Assembly (NCBI GenBank): GCA_005789825.1
Contig: SXWY01000166.1
Location: forward strand, 1 to 37,123
Origin: Burkholderiales bacterium
GTDB taxonomy: Bacteria > Pseudomonadota > Gammaproteobacteria > Burkholderiales > Burkholderiaceae_C
Reading direction: 5' to 3'
Length of the DNA stretch: 37,123 bases
Below are positions 17,065 through 25,117 of this stretch, piece after piece. The notes beneath the pieces are model-generated. The model was given only the letters and a program-made list of their open reading frames with translations, searched no databases and was not told the DNA's origin. Numbering within the stretch: position 1 is the stretch's first letter; each line of letters starts with the position of its first letter. The position numbers and the translations under genes are program-made.

Positions 17065-18429
17065 TCAGGGTCCGGGTTGTAATTTATACACTTTGCCGGA
17101 GTCGCCAAACGGCCCCATGCCTTCGTGCGTCAGCACATATATTTCGCCGCTGCGGTCTTGTGCCAAGCTGATGATGCGGCTTTCTATTTGAACCACCTTG
17201 TCTAATAGCCAAGGGGTTTGCTTTTCGGCAGTGGGGGTGGCCACAAACAACTGCCCAGAGGCTTGTTTGAAGGACGCGCTCCAGTCAGCCACCACCAACT
17301 TGCCTTGCAGTGAGGGGATTTTTTTGCCACGGTACATGCGTGCACCCGTGATGGCAGTGCCCACGCCTTTGACACCGAGTGTGGAGTCAGGGTGGTTGGT
17401 TTGCATGTTGGCGTACTCCACCACCGGCATCTCCAGTGGTTCACCTTCGCTGCCTTTGGAGTTGCAATGCTTGGGTGGCTGTCGGGGCTTTAAGCGGTCT
17501 ACGCAATGTGTGGCCTCCATGAGAGGCCAGCCGAAATTACCCGGCCCCGTGACTTTGTAAGCCGCTTCCCACAGCGTCTCGGCGATGGCGGTGACATACA
17601 GGTCGCCGCTGCCGTTGCTGTCGAACGCAATTCGGTAGGGATTGCGAAATCCCCACGCCCAAATTTCGGGGCGCCCCTGTGAGGCATTCAGTGGGTTGCC
17701 TGCGGGAATCGCGTAGCCGGGAAAGCCACGGTCAACATCGATGCGCAAAATCTTGCCATACAAGCTGTGGCGGTCTTGCGCCAGCGCGTCCCACAACAAA
17801 CCCTCGGCAGGCACATTGAAGGCTTCCCAAACCACCCATTTGCCTATGCCGTGTGACGCGCCGCTGTCGCCCATGCCGATGTAGAGCATGCCGTCGGGGC
17901 CAAACGCCATGGCGCCACCGTTGTGTTTGCGGCTGGGCCAGTCCAAGGCCAGCAATACTCTTTCAGTTTGTAGGTCAACACTGACAGTGTTACCTGTCTT
18001 GGCGGTGAATTCGGAGATACGACGGGTGTAGTTCCAGTTTTGCGGCGCGGCGTCACGCAAGGGTGCAGAATAGCTGACAAAAAAACGCCCGTTCTTGGCA
18101 AATTGAGGATGCAGGGCAAAACCCAATAAACCGCGTTCTTCAAAATCGTTCGCCACGGGCAACATGCGACTGCGCAAATCCATGACCGGCGCTGGCTGCA
18201 CACTGCCATCGGCGCCCATCAATTTGACCAAGCCGTCTTGCTGAACCACCAAAAACCGACCGCTGGCATCAGGCAGTTCTTCCAAGTGGATTGGGGCGGT
18301 CAAACCACTGGCAAGTAACTTCAATTCCAGTTTTTGGGCGTGGACCTGGGGCACCAGCCACAAAAAACTGCTGAGAAGGCCGACCAGGCCGATCCGAGTC
18401 CATTGGGACAGCGATTTGCATTTGACCAT
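17065..18429 (-). CDS. PQQ-dependent sugar dehydrogenase-like protein (copy 1)
   Basis: Glucose/sorbosone-dehydrogenase-family beta-propeller of about 454 residues, exported to the periplasm. The signal peptide spans residues 1-31 (hydrophobic IGLVGLLSSFLWLV, cleavage after VHA). Conserved blocks are ERGLLGFALHP, RKHNGGAMAFGPDG (the His is the likely catalytic base), GRPEIWAWGFRNPYR and GNFGWPL. Such enzymes oxidise aldoses to lactones with PQQ and pass electrons to a cytochrome or quinone. ATG at 18459 would add 10 residues before the signal peptide; I prefer 18429. A second gene of the same family lies at 27010-28320. PQQ dependence is inferred from the family; no pqq genes are in the window. 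Confidence 0.87.
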   Translation of the reverse strand: MVKCKSLSQWTRIGLVGLLSSFLWLVPQVHAQKLELKLLASGLTAPIHLEELPDASGRFLVVQQDGLVKLMGADGSVQPAPVMDLRSRMLPVANDFEERGLLGFALHPQFAKNGRFFVSYSAPLRDAAPQNWNYTRRISEFTAKTGNTVSVDLQTERVLLALDWPSRKHNGGAMAFGPDGMLYIGMGDSGASHGIGKWVVWEAFNVPAEGLLWDALAQDRHSLYGKILRIDVDRGFPGYAIPAGNPLNASQGRPEIWAWGFRNPYRIAFDSNGSGDLYVTAIAETLWEAAYKVTGPGNFGWPLMEATHCVDRLKPRQPPKHCNSKGSEGEPLEMPVVEYANMQTNHPDSTLGVKGVGTAITGARMYRGKKIPSLQGKLVVADWSASFKQASGQLFVATPTAEKQTPWLLDKVVQIESRIISLAQDRSGEIYVLTHEGMGPFGDSGKVYKLQPGP

Positions 18430-18592
18430 GCGAGGGGAAAATAGGGCAAAACTGGGCATAAATATTGGCAATTGATTTCCCCTGGCATGGGGAGTGGAAT
18501 CTTGTGCACCCCATCGGGCCGACCGCGAAAAGCTGATAAAACCTGAGTATAGTTTCGAAAAAACCTACTTTTCCTTTTCACCAGGTGGTCAT

Positions 18593-19078
18593 ATGTCGCG
18601 GATGAACTCAACTTTTGTGTCCTTGTTGTGTGTGATGTCATCTGCCTTGCCAGTGCATGCTGCTGACTTGGACAACACCGAACGCATTTACCAAGCTTCG
18701 TTTGGCGTCATCACGGCCTTCGGTTTGAAAAAGCAAATCGATGCCGATCCGAATTGCCAAGGCAAATCTTTTGCGGGCTTCGACCTGAACCAGTTTCTCG
18801 ATGCCATCCCCAAAGATTTTTTAACCAAGCCCGGTCAGCGCCAAGGCATCGCCAACCAGTTCAGCGACTATTTTGAACAACTGGACCAGATCCAGTTGCC
18901 GTCTGGCAAAAAAATTGCACAGCATTACCAAGACATCAAGCAATCACCTGATGTGGTGCAATTTCAGCAAAACGCTGGAGGGGATGCTTCTGCCTACTGT
19001 AAAAAAATCTACGACATGTCGGGCGACATTTTTCAGCAACAAATCGACAGCATCAAGCAATTGATCGTCAAAAAATAA
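18593..19078 (+). CDS. Hypothetical exported protein
   Basis: A 161-residue protein of unknown function. A signal peptide is clear: hydrophobic FVSLLCVMSSALPV with likely cleavage after VHA at residue 23. The mature protein is Gln- and Asp-rich, probably helical, with two cysteines at 55 and 136 that could form one disulfide. The QASFGVITAFGLKKQID and NQFSDYFEQLDQI segments recall small periplasmic proteins with FKBP-N-like helices, but I do not recognise a family with confidence. The start at 18593 has AGGTGG at 18583-18588; ATG at 18602 is an alternative. It is divergent from the sugar dehydrogenase across a 163-nt gap that includes TATAGT at 18548-18553. Confidence 0.72.
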   Translation: MSRMNSTFVSLLCVMSSALPVHAADLDNTERIYQASFGVITAFGLKKQIDADPNCQGKSFAGFDLNQFLDAIPKDFLTKPGQRQGIANQFSDYFEQLDQIQLPSGKKIAQHYQDIKQSPDVVQFQQNAGGDASAYCKKIYDMSGDIFQQQIDSIKQLIVKK

Positions 19079-19096
19079 AACGACGGTTTTTGCAGC

Positions 19097-19405
19097 TCAG
19101 CTTCGTCGGCTGAGCGTGATGGCTTTTTCAGGGCAAGCCGCCACACACAAACCGCATGCTTTGCAAGCATCCACATGGGGTGCATAGGCCATTCGCATGC
19201 CATGTACGCGCACTTTGAGTTTGTTCATAAAACCCAGCGAGGCGTAGTCTGCGTCGTCGATGCGGCGCACCTCAAACACCGATTCGGGGCAAACCCGTTC
19301 GCAGTCGCCTTTGCCCTCGCAACGTTTCATGTTGATCACAGGCTCGAACAAGCCCGGTAATTGTTTGCATTCGCTGCTGGAGCGTTCAAGCGTGTCGGTG
19401 GTCAT
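19097..19405 (-). CDS. Two-cluster ferredoxin at the end of the ebo operon
   Basis: A 102-residue bacterial-type ferredoxin. The C-terminal motif is complete (Cys81-84-87-91, in CKACGLCVAACP). The first motif is Cys29, Lys32, Cys35, Cys39 (CEGKGDCERVCP), so the second cysteine position is Lys. This CEGKGDC pattern is a recurring subfamily and may bind a 3Fe-4S or alternatively ligated cluster. About 40 residues separate the motifs. Its ATG overlaps the eboA stop by 4 nt, so it is the last gene of the ebo operon by position. A partner in redox chemistry on the ebo metabolite is possible but unproven. It converges with the hypothetical exported gene, 18 bp away. Confidence 0.88.
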   Translation of the reverse strand: MTTDTLERSSSECKQLPGLFEPVINMKRCEGKGDCERVCPESVFEVRRIDDADYASLGFMNKLKVRVHGMRMAYAPHVDACKACGLCVAACPEKAITLSRRS

Positions 19406-20313
19406 TCGTAAGAGGCACTTTCAAAATCAGACCAAGGAATGCGGGCCGGCTCGGGTTGCCATGTTTTGGCGTTGACGGCGGCGCGAACCTCGGGGTCACA
19501 CAAATGGGGGTGGCTGAGACAAACCTTGGCAATCGCTTGCAACTCTGGTTCCCTGGCTTTGCCCGCCAAAGCCTGCAACACCACTGCAACGCCTTCGCGG
19601 GTGGCGCATGGCACGGCGCCGCGCCAGATTTCAGGGGCAATGAAACGGTCGGCTGCCCAACGCTCTTGCACGAGTTTGATGAGCATGGTGGATAAATCGG
19701 TGTTGTAGCGTTGGTCAACCCCTTGGATTTGCCAAATCGAGGAATCTAAAAAAAACGCTTTGACGATCATTTGGTTCCAAGCGGCTTCGTCAAAAAATTC
19801 GAGCGGATAAGGATTTCGGTGTGCCATGGCTTCGTACACCGGACGCATGGTGGAACGAATCGCTTCGCGGGCTTTGGGCTCCAGCGCTTGCGGTTGCGGA
19901 AACAAGGCGAAGCCACGAAAAATAGCCAGCAACTCGTTGATCTCAGAGGTATCGACCAGCAGCGACACTTGGTGGGCAAAGCTGGCATCGTCTGCTTGGT
20001 AAACCGCCAACGTGAAGACAATGCGGGCTGTTTGGTCAATGCTCCAGTCGCTCGGGTCCAAGCCCGGGCGCAATTGGTTTGCCGCCTGCAATTCCTCGGC
20101 AGAGGGCTTTAAATCTGCTTTGCCCAGTTTGCGCGGTGCCAACCCGAGCGCTTTGAACCAGCGCCCTTGTTCGGGTTGTTTTTGCAAGCTATGGAGCTCG
20201 GTATCAAACCATGCCAATGCATCGGCAGTCAAACGAAGTTGAAGCCAGCCCCGCAGCAGTGATATGGCAGACCCAATGGCCTCTGGGGATAAATGCTGGT
20301 GTTTGGGATACAT
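19402..20313 (-). CDS. eboA: EboA domain protein
   Basis: A 303-residue protein of the EboA family, found only with ebo clusters as far as I know and of unknown biochemistry. Family landmarks are LGLAPRKLGKADL (56-68), LDPSDWSIDQTAR, RNPYPLEFFDEAAWNQMIVKAFF and the following IQGVDQRYN, and ERWAADRFIAPEIWR. It has no signal peptide, membrane span or cofactor motif and appears helical. The ribosome site GAGG lies about 8 nt before the ATG. It starts 17 nt after the eboC stop and overlaps the ferredoxin start by ATGA. In Nostoc the ebo genes are needed to move a scytonemin precursor to the periplasm; the EboA role there is unclear. Confidence 0.88.
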   Translation of the reverse strand: MYPKHQHLSPEAIGSAISLLRGWLQLRLTADALAWFDTELHSLQKQPEQGRWFKALGLAPRKLGKADLKPSAEELQAANQLRPGLDPSDWSIDQTARIVFTLAVYQADDASFAHQVSLLVDTSEINELLAIFRGFALFPQPQALEPKAREAIRSTMRPVYEAMAHRNPYPLEFFDEAAWNQMIVKAFFLDSSIWQIQGVDQRYNTDLSTMLIKLVQERWAADRFIAPEIWRGAVPCATREGVAVVLQALAGKAREPELQAIAKVCLSHPHLCDPEVRAAVNAKTWQPEPARIPWSDFESASYE

Positions 20314-20330
20314 GGCAAAACCTCAAGCGT

Positions 20331-21209
20331 TCATGTGCCGGGAATGAACTTTTGAAACAAACGGCACAACACATATGCCACTATACAAGCCGCTACCCAG
20401 GGCCAGCTGGCGCCAGCGACAGCGACTGCTGCGGCATCGACCAAGGCGCATGCCGCAATCAACTGCGCCACCGCGCGCGGTACATCACCGCCTTGGCGTC
20501 GCAACGCCAACAACCGCACGGCGTATAAATCAGCACTGGCCAGCAACAGCAAGGCCACCCAGGCCATGGCGGGGAGATTGAAAAACACCATGAAAATCAG
20601 CAATGGCGCGGCCAAAATCGCCAGCGGCCAGAGACGGTCGATCCGGTCTAAGCTCTCTTGTTTGGCCGCGTAGGTCAAGCCGGCGATATGTGTGAATACC
20701 GCCAACATGCCCCACCACAGAGCTTGCGGTGTGTCTGGGGCAAATGTCCAAGCGGCCAGCAAATACACCAACGCCCGACAACTGCCCATGATCACCGGCG
20801 ACCAGACATTGCCCTTGTGCCAAGCGTTGTACAAAAGAATAGCCAAGCTCAGTGCAACGCCTGCTTGCACCGCCAACATGCCGTAAGGTGCGACGATGTA
20901 AATACCTGCCATCAACATCGCGCATCCCATGGCAGACACGGCTTTGGCTGAAATTTGACCCGAGGGAATGGGACGGCTTGGGCGTTCACGCGCATCAATG
21001 TCTGCGTCAAATGCATCGTTCAAATACATGCCACCGGTGTAGAACAAGGTGATCGCGAGCATGACCCACAACAACTGTGGCAGGTCAGTGTGCAAGCCCG
21101 CCAAACAAGCGCCAGCAAGCACATTGGTCCAGACCGTGGGCAAGTTGGACACCCGACCGATTTTCAACAGCAACGTGAAACGTGGGGCAGGTGGGGTAGA
21201 TGGATTCAT
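20331..21209 (-). CDS. eboC: UbiA-like prenyltransferase EboC
   Basis: A 292-residue integral membrane protein with about eight or nine hydrophobic segments. The first Asp-rich motif of UbiA prenyltransferases is visible as NDAFDADID at about 64-72, followed by ERPSRPIPSG, which is highly typical. The second motif is weaker (KQESLDRID, near 184-192). Such enzymes transfer an isoprenoid chain to an aromatic or other acceptor in the inner membrane. This suggests the ebo product is, or is anchored to, a prenylated lipid. Its ATG overlaps the eboE stop by 4 nt. The acceptor is unknown, and UbiA or chlorophyll-synthase-like roles are less likely given the ebo context. Confidence 0.88.
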   Translation of the reverse strand: MNPSTPPAPRFTLLLKIGRVSNLPTVWTNVLAGACLAGLHTDLPQLLWVMLAITLFYTGGMYLNDAFDADIDARERPSRPIPSGQISAKAVSAMGCAMLMAGIYIVAPYGMLAVQAGVALSLAILLYNAWHKGNVWSPVIMGSCRALVYLLAAWTFAPDTPQALWWGMLAVFTHIAGLTYAAKQESLDRIDRLWPLAILAAPLLIFMVFFNLPAMAWVALLLLASADLYAVRLLALRRQGGDVPRAVAQLIAACALVDAAAVAVAGASWPWVAACIVAYVLCRLFQKFIPGT

Positions 21210-22405
21210 GTGGTGAGTATCTGGTGAACGAATTGCAGTTCGCGGGCGATGGCCTGCGCTTTGCTATCGGTTTTGAGGGCGGCAGGCAGCACATCCCAAG
21301 TATAGGTTTCGACCTCCAGATGCGAAGAGAAACCTTCGAGTTTGCAGCCTTGCAAGGTTTGCAAGAGTTGCGCCTGCGTCGTGGAAATAGCACCTGTATG
21401 TTCCAGAAAAACCGGTACATGGCAATGCACGCGCCACTCGCCGTTGGCTTGCCCGGCTTGATAAGCGGCCATGGCTTGGGGCAAGTCGAGAAAACGCGTG
21501 AGGTCTTGCGACTGCACCACAACTTGGTGCAAGTAAACCGCATCGTCGAACATGTGCAGGGCGGGCAACAAATCGGCTCGCATATCGGGTATGCGAACCG
21601 CACTGGACAACTGTATTTTGGGTATACAAATACCGACCGCGCGCAATTGCCGCATGGCTTGCAACGGATCTTCAAACGCGACCGCACTGTGGCAAACATC
21701 GAAGCACACGCCCAAATGGGTGCGCAATGCCGCCATGGCTTGTTCGTTGCTGCACGACAAAGTCTGTGCCAACTTCGACACCACGGCGGGACTGCGCATG
21801 TGATCCAAGATGAAATCTGCCGCCTCTTGCGTGGTTTCAAGATAGCAAGCAGGCTCGGGTTCGAGCGCCAGCGCGATCAGCTTGCCTTGTCGCTGTGCGC
21901 AATCGACCAAATGCACCACGCATTGCAGCAGATGGTCAAGAATGTTGTCCAAGGCGCCGGGCGCTTGCGCTGCGTCGCGAAAACCCACGGGCACGGTGGA
22001 GATGCTGCCATCCACGCCCTCGGGTAGCAAGGCGACCAATATGTCGATGCAAGCCAGCGTGTAGCGCAAGCGTTCGGGTGAGGTCCAATCGGGCAAATAC
22101 ACGTCTTGCTTGACTTGCGTGCCGTGGAATTGGCCGTAAGGAAAAGCGTTGAGGGTGAACACATAGGCGTTCAAACCAAGTAATTGCTGTTGAAAAGCTT
22201 TGAGTGTGTGGCTGTCTTGCAGGCTGAAAGCCGCTTGGCCCGACAAACGCAAACCAATGCCCATGGGCGCACCCTGTGTGAGCGCATCCCGTATGGGTGG
22301 GACAAAAGTGTTTAGGCTGTCTCTGACTTCTTCCCAGCTCTCACCTGCGTGGATATTGGTGCAATAGGTGAGGTGGGGTTGGGCTTTGAGCCTGGAAAGA
22401 TGCAT
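21206..22405 (-). CDS. eboE: Metabolite traffic protein EboE (TIM-barrel, sugar-isomerase-like)
   Basis: A 399-residue protein of the xylose-isomerase-like / AP-endonuclease-2 TIM-barrel superfamily, EboE subgroup. The diagnostic N-terminus LTYCTNIHAGESWEEV is present at about 12-27. Possible metal ligands sit at barrel strand ends: ALEPEP (Glu near 183), CFDVCHSAVAFED (Asp, His near 239-242), KIQLSS, and VHCHVPVF (His near 329-331). Homologues isomerise or epimerise sugars or cyclitols, which would fit downstream action on an EboD product. No signal peptide. It begins 4 nt after the eboD stop and overlaps eboC by ATGA, so the three are tightly coupled. Confidence 0.88.
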   Translation of the reverse strand: MHLSRLKAQPHLTYCTNIHAGESWEEVRDSLNTFVPPIRDALTQGAPMGIGLRLSGQAAFSLQDSHTLKAFQQQLLGLNAYVFTLNAFPYGQFHGTQVKQDVYLPDWTSPERLRYTLACIDILVALLPEGVDGSISTVPVGFRDAAQAPGALDNILDHLLQCVVHLVDCAQRQGKLIALALEPEPACYLETTQEAADFILDHMRSPAVVSKLAQTLSCSNEQAMAALRTHLGVCFDVCHSAVAFEDPLQAMRQLRAVGICIPKIQLSSAVRIPDMRADLLPALHMFDDAVYLHQVVVQSQDLTRFLDLPQAMAAYQAGQANGEWRVHCHVPVFLEHTGAISTTQAQLLQTLQGCKLEGFSSHLEVETYTWDVLPAALKTDSKAQAIARELQFVHQILTT

Positions 22406-22409
22406 TGCA

Positions 22410-23663
22410 TTACTTGAGGTGTTTTAACCACGCAATGGATTCGGTCACCCATTGGTCGTTGATTTCATGCACTTCTATGCCTTTGCCAATCGCGCTGAGC
22501 AAGGTGATGGTCAACTCGCCGCCGAGGTGTTCTCTGAATTCGCGCAAGCCTTGTAGCACCGCCAAACGTCCGCTTTCATGGCGGGCTTCCAATTGGTCAT
22601 TCCAAAGTTTGAAGCCCAAGGTGACCAACAATTGATGAACCCGCATGTCTTCACCCGCAGGCAACAAGCCTGCCAGCACCGAGTAATGGGCATCCAGTGC
22701 AATGCCAATCGCCACTGCTTCTCCGTGGCTGAGAACATGCTGGTTGGTCATGCGCTCGAGCTTGTGTGCCACCCAATGGCCGTAATCGAGTGGACGCGCC
22801 GAGCCTGATTCAAAAGGATCGCCACCATGGGCGATTTGGTTCATGTGGATTTGTGCCGAGCGTTTGATCAGGTAGGACAGTGGCACGGTTTCAAACCGCG
22901 CCAACGCCAAGGCGTTGCTTTCCAGCCAGAGGAAAAATTCGCGGTCACGGATCAACGCAACTTTGACCGCCTCGGACATGCCGCAACGCTTTTCGCGAGC
23001 GGGCAGTGAATCGATGAACACACCGTCGTTGATCACCGCCCATGGGGGGGCAAATGTACCGACCAGGTTTTTCAGGCCCAGCCAGTTGACCGCGTTTTTC
23101 ACGCCCACGCCACTGTCGTCCTGACCAAGAACAGTGGTGGGAAAGCGGATATGGCGCACGCTGCGGTGGAAGATGGCGGCGGCATAACCCACGGCATCCA
23201 TGATGGCGCCACCACCGATGGCAATCGCAAACGAGTGACGGTCGATGGCTTTGTCTGACAGGATTTGCAGCAGGTTGGTGATGAAGTCAGGGTCGTTTTT
23301 ACATTCCTCACCGCCTTGGAGCACCACGATGTCGCCCACCAAGTCGAGGAATTCGTTGTGCGCCGAAAAATACGCCTGGATTTGCCCTGCCAATTGCGGC
23401 AAAGCCTGTGCCACACCGCCATCGATGAACACCGCGACACGGTGGCGCTTGCCGGGTTCACGGCGGCGCACCACATCCAGCAAATGCAGGTTGACCGGAT
23501 CGAACGCATGCCGTGTGAACACCACCGGGTAGTCGTACTCCACGACAAAACGTTGCACTTGCACACTGTCAACGATGGCACGGGTGTCGGCGCTGTCGGT
23601 TGGTGCAGGAAGACCCGCATCGAGTTTGCGTTGCTTGTTAGGGTAGTGGTAGATGTTGTTCAT
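22410..23663 (-). CDS. eboD: EboD, 3-dehydroquinate-synthase-like sugar phosphate cyclase
   Basis: A 417-residue enzyme of the dehydroquinate synthase / sugar phosphate cyclase superfamily. Seen are the NAD-binding GGGAIMDAVGYAAA (about 148-161), the PTTVLGQDDSGVGVKNAVN block with active-site Asp, Lys and Asn, GMSEAVKVALI, and the Zn-ligand region LDYGHWVAHKLE followed by LSHGEAVAIG. The departures from classical AroB are those of the EboD/EEVS-like branch, and the ebo context argues against a shikimate role. It would convert a sugar phosphate (a heptulose phosphate is one possibility) to a cyclitol. A roughly 60-residue N-terminal region precedes the fold. It starts 19 nt after eboF. Confidence 0.88.
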   Translation of the reverse strand: MNNIYHYPNKQRKLDAGLPAPTDSADTRAIVDSVQVQRFVVEYDYPVVFTRHAFDPVNLHLLDVVRRREPGKRHRVAVFIDGGVAQALPQLAGQIQAYFSAHNEFLDLVGDIVVLQGGEECKNDPDFITNLLQILSDKAIDRHSFAIAIGGGAIMDAVGYAAAIFHRSVRHIRFPTTVLGQDDSGVGVKNAVNWLGLKNLVGTFAPPWAVINDGVFIDSLPAREKRCGMSEAVKVALIRDREFFLWLESNALALARFETVPLSYLIKRSAQIHMNQIAHGGDPFESGSARPLDYGHWVAHKLERMTNQHVLSHGEAVAIGIALDAHYSVLAGLLPAGEDMRVHQLLVTLGFKLWNDQLEARHESGRLAVLQGLREFREHLGGELTITLLSAIGKGIEVHEINDQWVTESIAWLKHLK

Positions 23664-23682
23664 AGGTACTCAACTCAAAAAA

Positions 23683-25086
23683 TCAGGAAGCAGGGGTGGC
23701 GTTGTAAGCGTCGCCAAAAATGTGTCTGAGCGCAATGTCTTTGATGTCAGTGGCCGCCACTTGGGCAGGCAACCATTGCGGTGTGTCGGTCATGACCAAT
23801 GGACCGTCTTGCGGGTCGTCAGTGGGTCTGCCATGCGAGCCTTTGACCAAGGTGGCGTCCAGCGGTATGACATCCATCAGCATGCGGAAACCCAAGAATT
23901 TTTTCAGCAGTTTGCCGATGACGGTGAGCTTGGGAAATGCAATGGCTGGGTCGAGGAACAATTCCACGGGGTCGAAGCCGGCCTTGCGGTGGATTTCCAC
24001 CGTGCGTGCGAAATCGGGGGCCAGCGCGTCGTCCAGCCAAAAATAGTAGGTGAACCAAGAGCGGGCGTCAGACATGACGACGAGTTCGCCACTGCGTTCA
24101 TGTGCGATGCGGTGTGCCGCTTGCTCGGACTTGTCCCAGACCGATTCCACGCCAGCAATGCCTTGAAGCAACTGTTTGACTTGGGGCACCATGGCCGGGT
24201 CACGGATGTAAACATGGGCGATCTGATGGTCAGCCACCGCGAACACCGCCGAGGTGGTGGGGTCCAACATTTCGTGGCCGTCTTCCATGCGAATTTGCAA
24301 CCAGCCTTCGCGGCGGAAGTGACGGTTCAAGTGGATGGGACGGTCCACAGGCGTGATGCCGTATTCGGACAACACCATGACTTTGCGGCCATGCTTTTGC
24401 GCAAAGTCGATCAAGTCGCCGACCACTTGGTCTACCTCTTGCAAGGATTTGGCCACTGCTGGATGCGACTCGTCCGGGCCATAGCGTTGCAAGTCGTAAT
24501 CGAGATGCGGCAGGTAGACCAGCGTGAGGGTGGGGTCAAAGTCGGTGATGGCCAACTCGGAAGCTTTGGCGATCCAGCGGGTTGACGAGATATTGGTGTT
24601 GGGGCCCCAAAAATTGAACAGCGGAAATTTGCCCAAGCGGCTACTGAGTTTTTCACGCCAATCGGTGGGGACCGTGAAGCAGTCTGGCAGTTTGCGACCG
24701 TCGGCTTTGTAGATGGGGCGCGGTGTCGCGCCGAAGTCGTGGTCTGACGCCATGTTGTACCACCAGAACATATTGGCGCAGGTGAATTGCGGATGGCGGG
24801 CTTTGCCAGCTTGCCAGATTTTTTCACCCTTGACCAAGCGGTTCGATTGCCGCCAAAACCAAATTTCATGCAGGTCGCGAAACAACCAACCGTTGGCCAC
24901 GATGCCGGTTTGGTCTGGGGGCAGGCCGGTCATGAAACTGGCCTGCGCCGTGCAAGTGACAGCAGGCAATGTGGTGGTGAGTGGGCGCATGCCACCTTGT
25001 TTGGCAAACGCTGTCAAGCGGGGCGTGTGTGGCCCCAGATGACGAGGCGTCAAACCCACCACATTCAAAACGATCAAAGGCTGCAT
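23683..25086 (-). CDS. eboF: EboF, nucleotide pyrophosphatase/phosphodiesterase-like protein
   Basis: A 467-residue member of the alkaline phosphatase superfamily (type I phosphodiesterase / nucleotide pyrophosphatase). The start LIVLNVVGLTPRHLG supplies the first metal-site region, although the usual Asp after the strand is not obvious. The nucleophile is probably the Thr in LPAVTCTAQASFMTG (near 40-54). Two-metal ligands appear in YLPHLDYDLQRYGPDESH (about 192-209) and LSEYGITPVD, and a late KGSHGRPTDD provides the last His. No signal peptide is evident, so it is probably cytoplasmic. Likely work is cleaving a phosphate ester or diphosphate in the ebo product. It starts 31 nt after eboB. 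Confidence 0.87.
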   Translation of the reverse strand: MQPLIVLNVVGLTPRHLGPHTPRLTAFAKQGGMRPLTTTLPAVTCTAQASFMTGLPPDQTGIVANGWLFRDLHEIWFWRQSNRLVKGEKIWQAGKARHPQFTCANMFWWYNMASDHDFGATPRPIYKADGRKLPDCFTVPTDWREKLSSRLGKFPLFNFWGPNTNISSTRWIAKASELAITDFDPTLTLVYLPHLDYDLQRYGPDESHPAVAKSLQEVDQVVGDLIDFAQKHGRKVMVLSEYGITPVDRPIHLNRHFRREGWLQIRMEDGHEMLDPTTSAVFAVADHQIAHVYIRDPAMVPQVKQLLQGIAGVESVWDKSEQAAHRIAHERSGELVVMSDARSWFTYYFWLDDALAPDFARTVEIHRKAGFDPVELFLDPAIAFPKLTVIGKLLKKFLGFRMLMDVIPLDATLVKGSHGRPTDDPQDGPLVMTDTPQWLPAQVAATDIKDIALRHIFGDAYNATPAS

Positions 25087-25117
25087 AAGACAAGAAACAG
25101 GATGGATGGGTGGCGTG

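Noticed and set aside
19095-19115. GCTCAGC/GCTGAGC hairpin as a terminator for the convergent genes
   Set aside because: It overlaps the ferredoxin stop and has no adjacent T run on either strand, so I do not call it a terminator.
22410-23663. Shikimate-pathway aroB
   Set aside because: The active-site blocks depart from AroB and the gene is embedded in ebo genes, so EboD is favoured.
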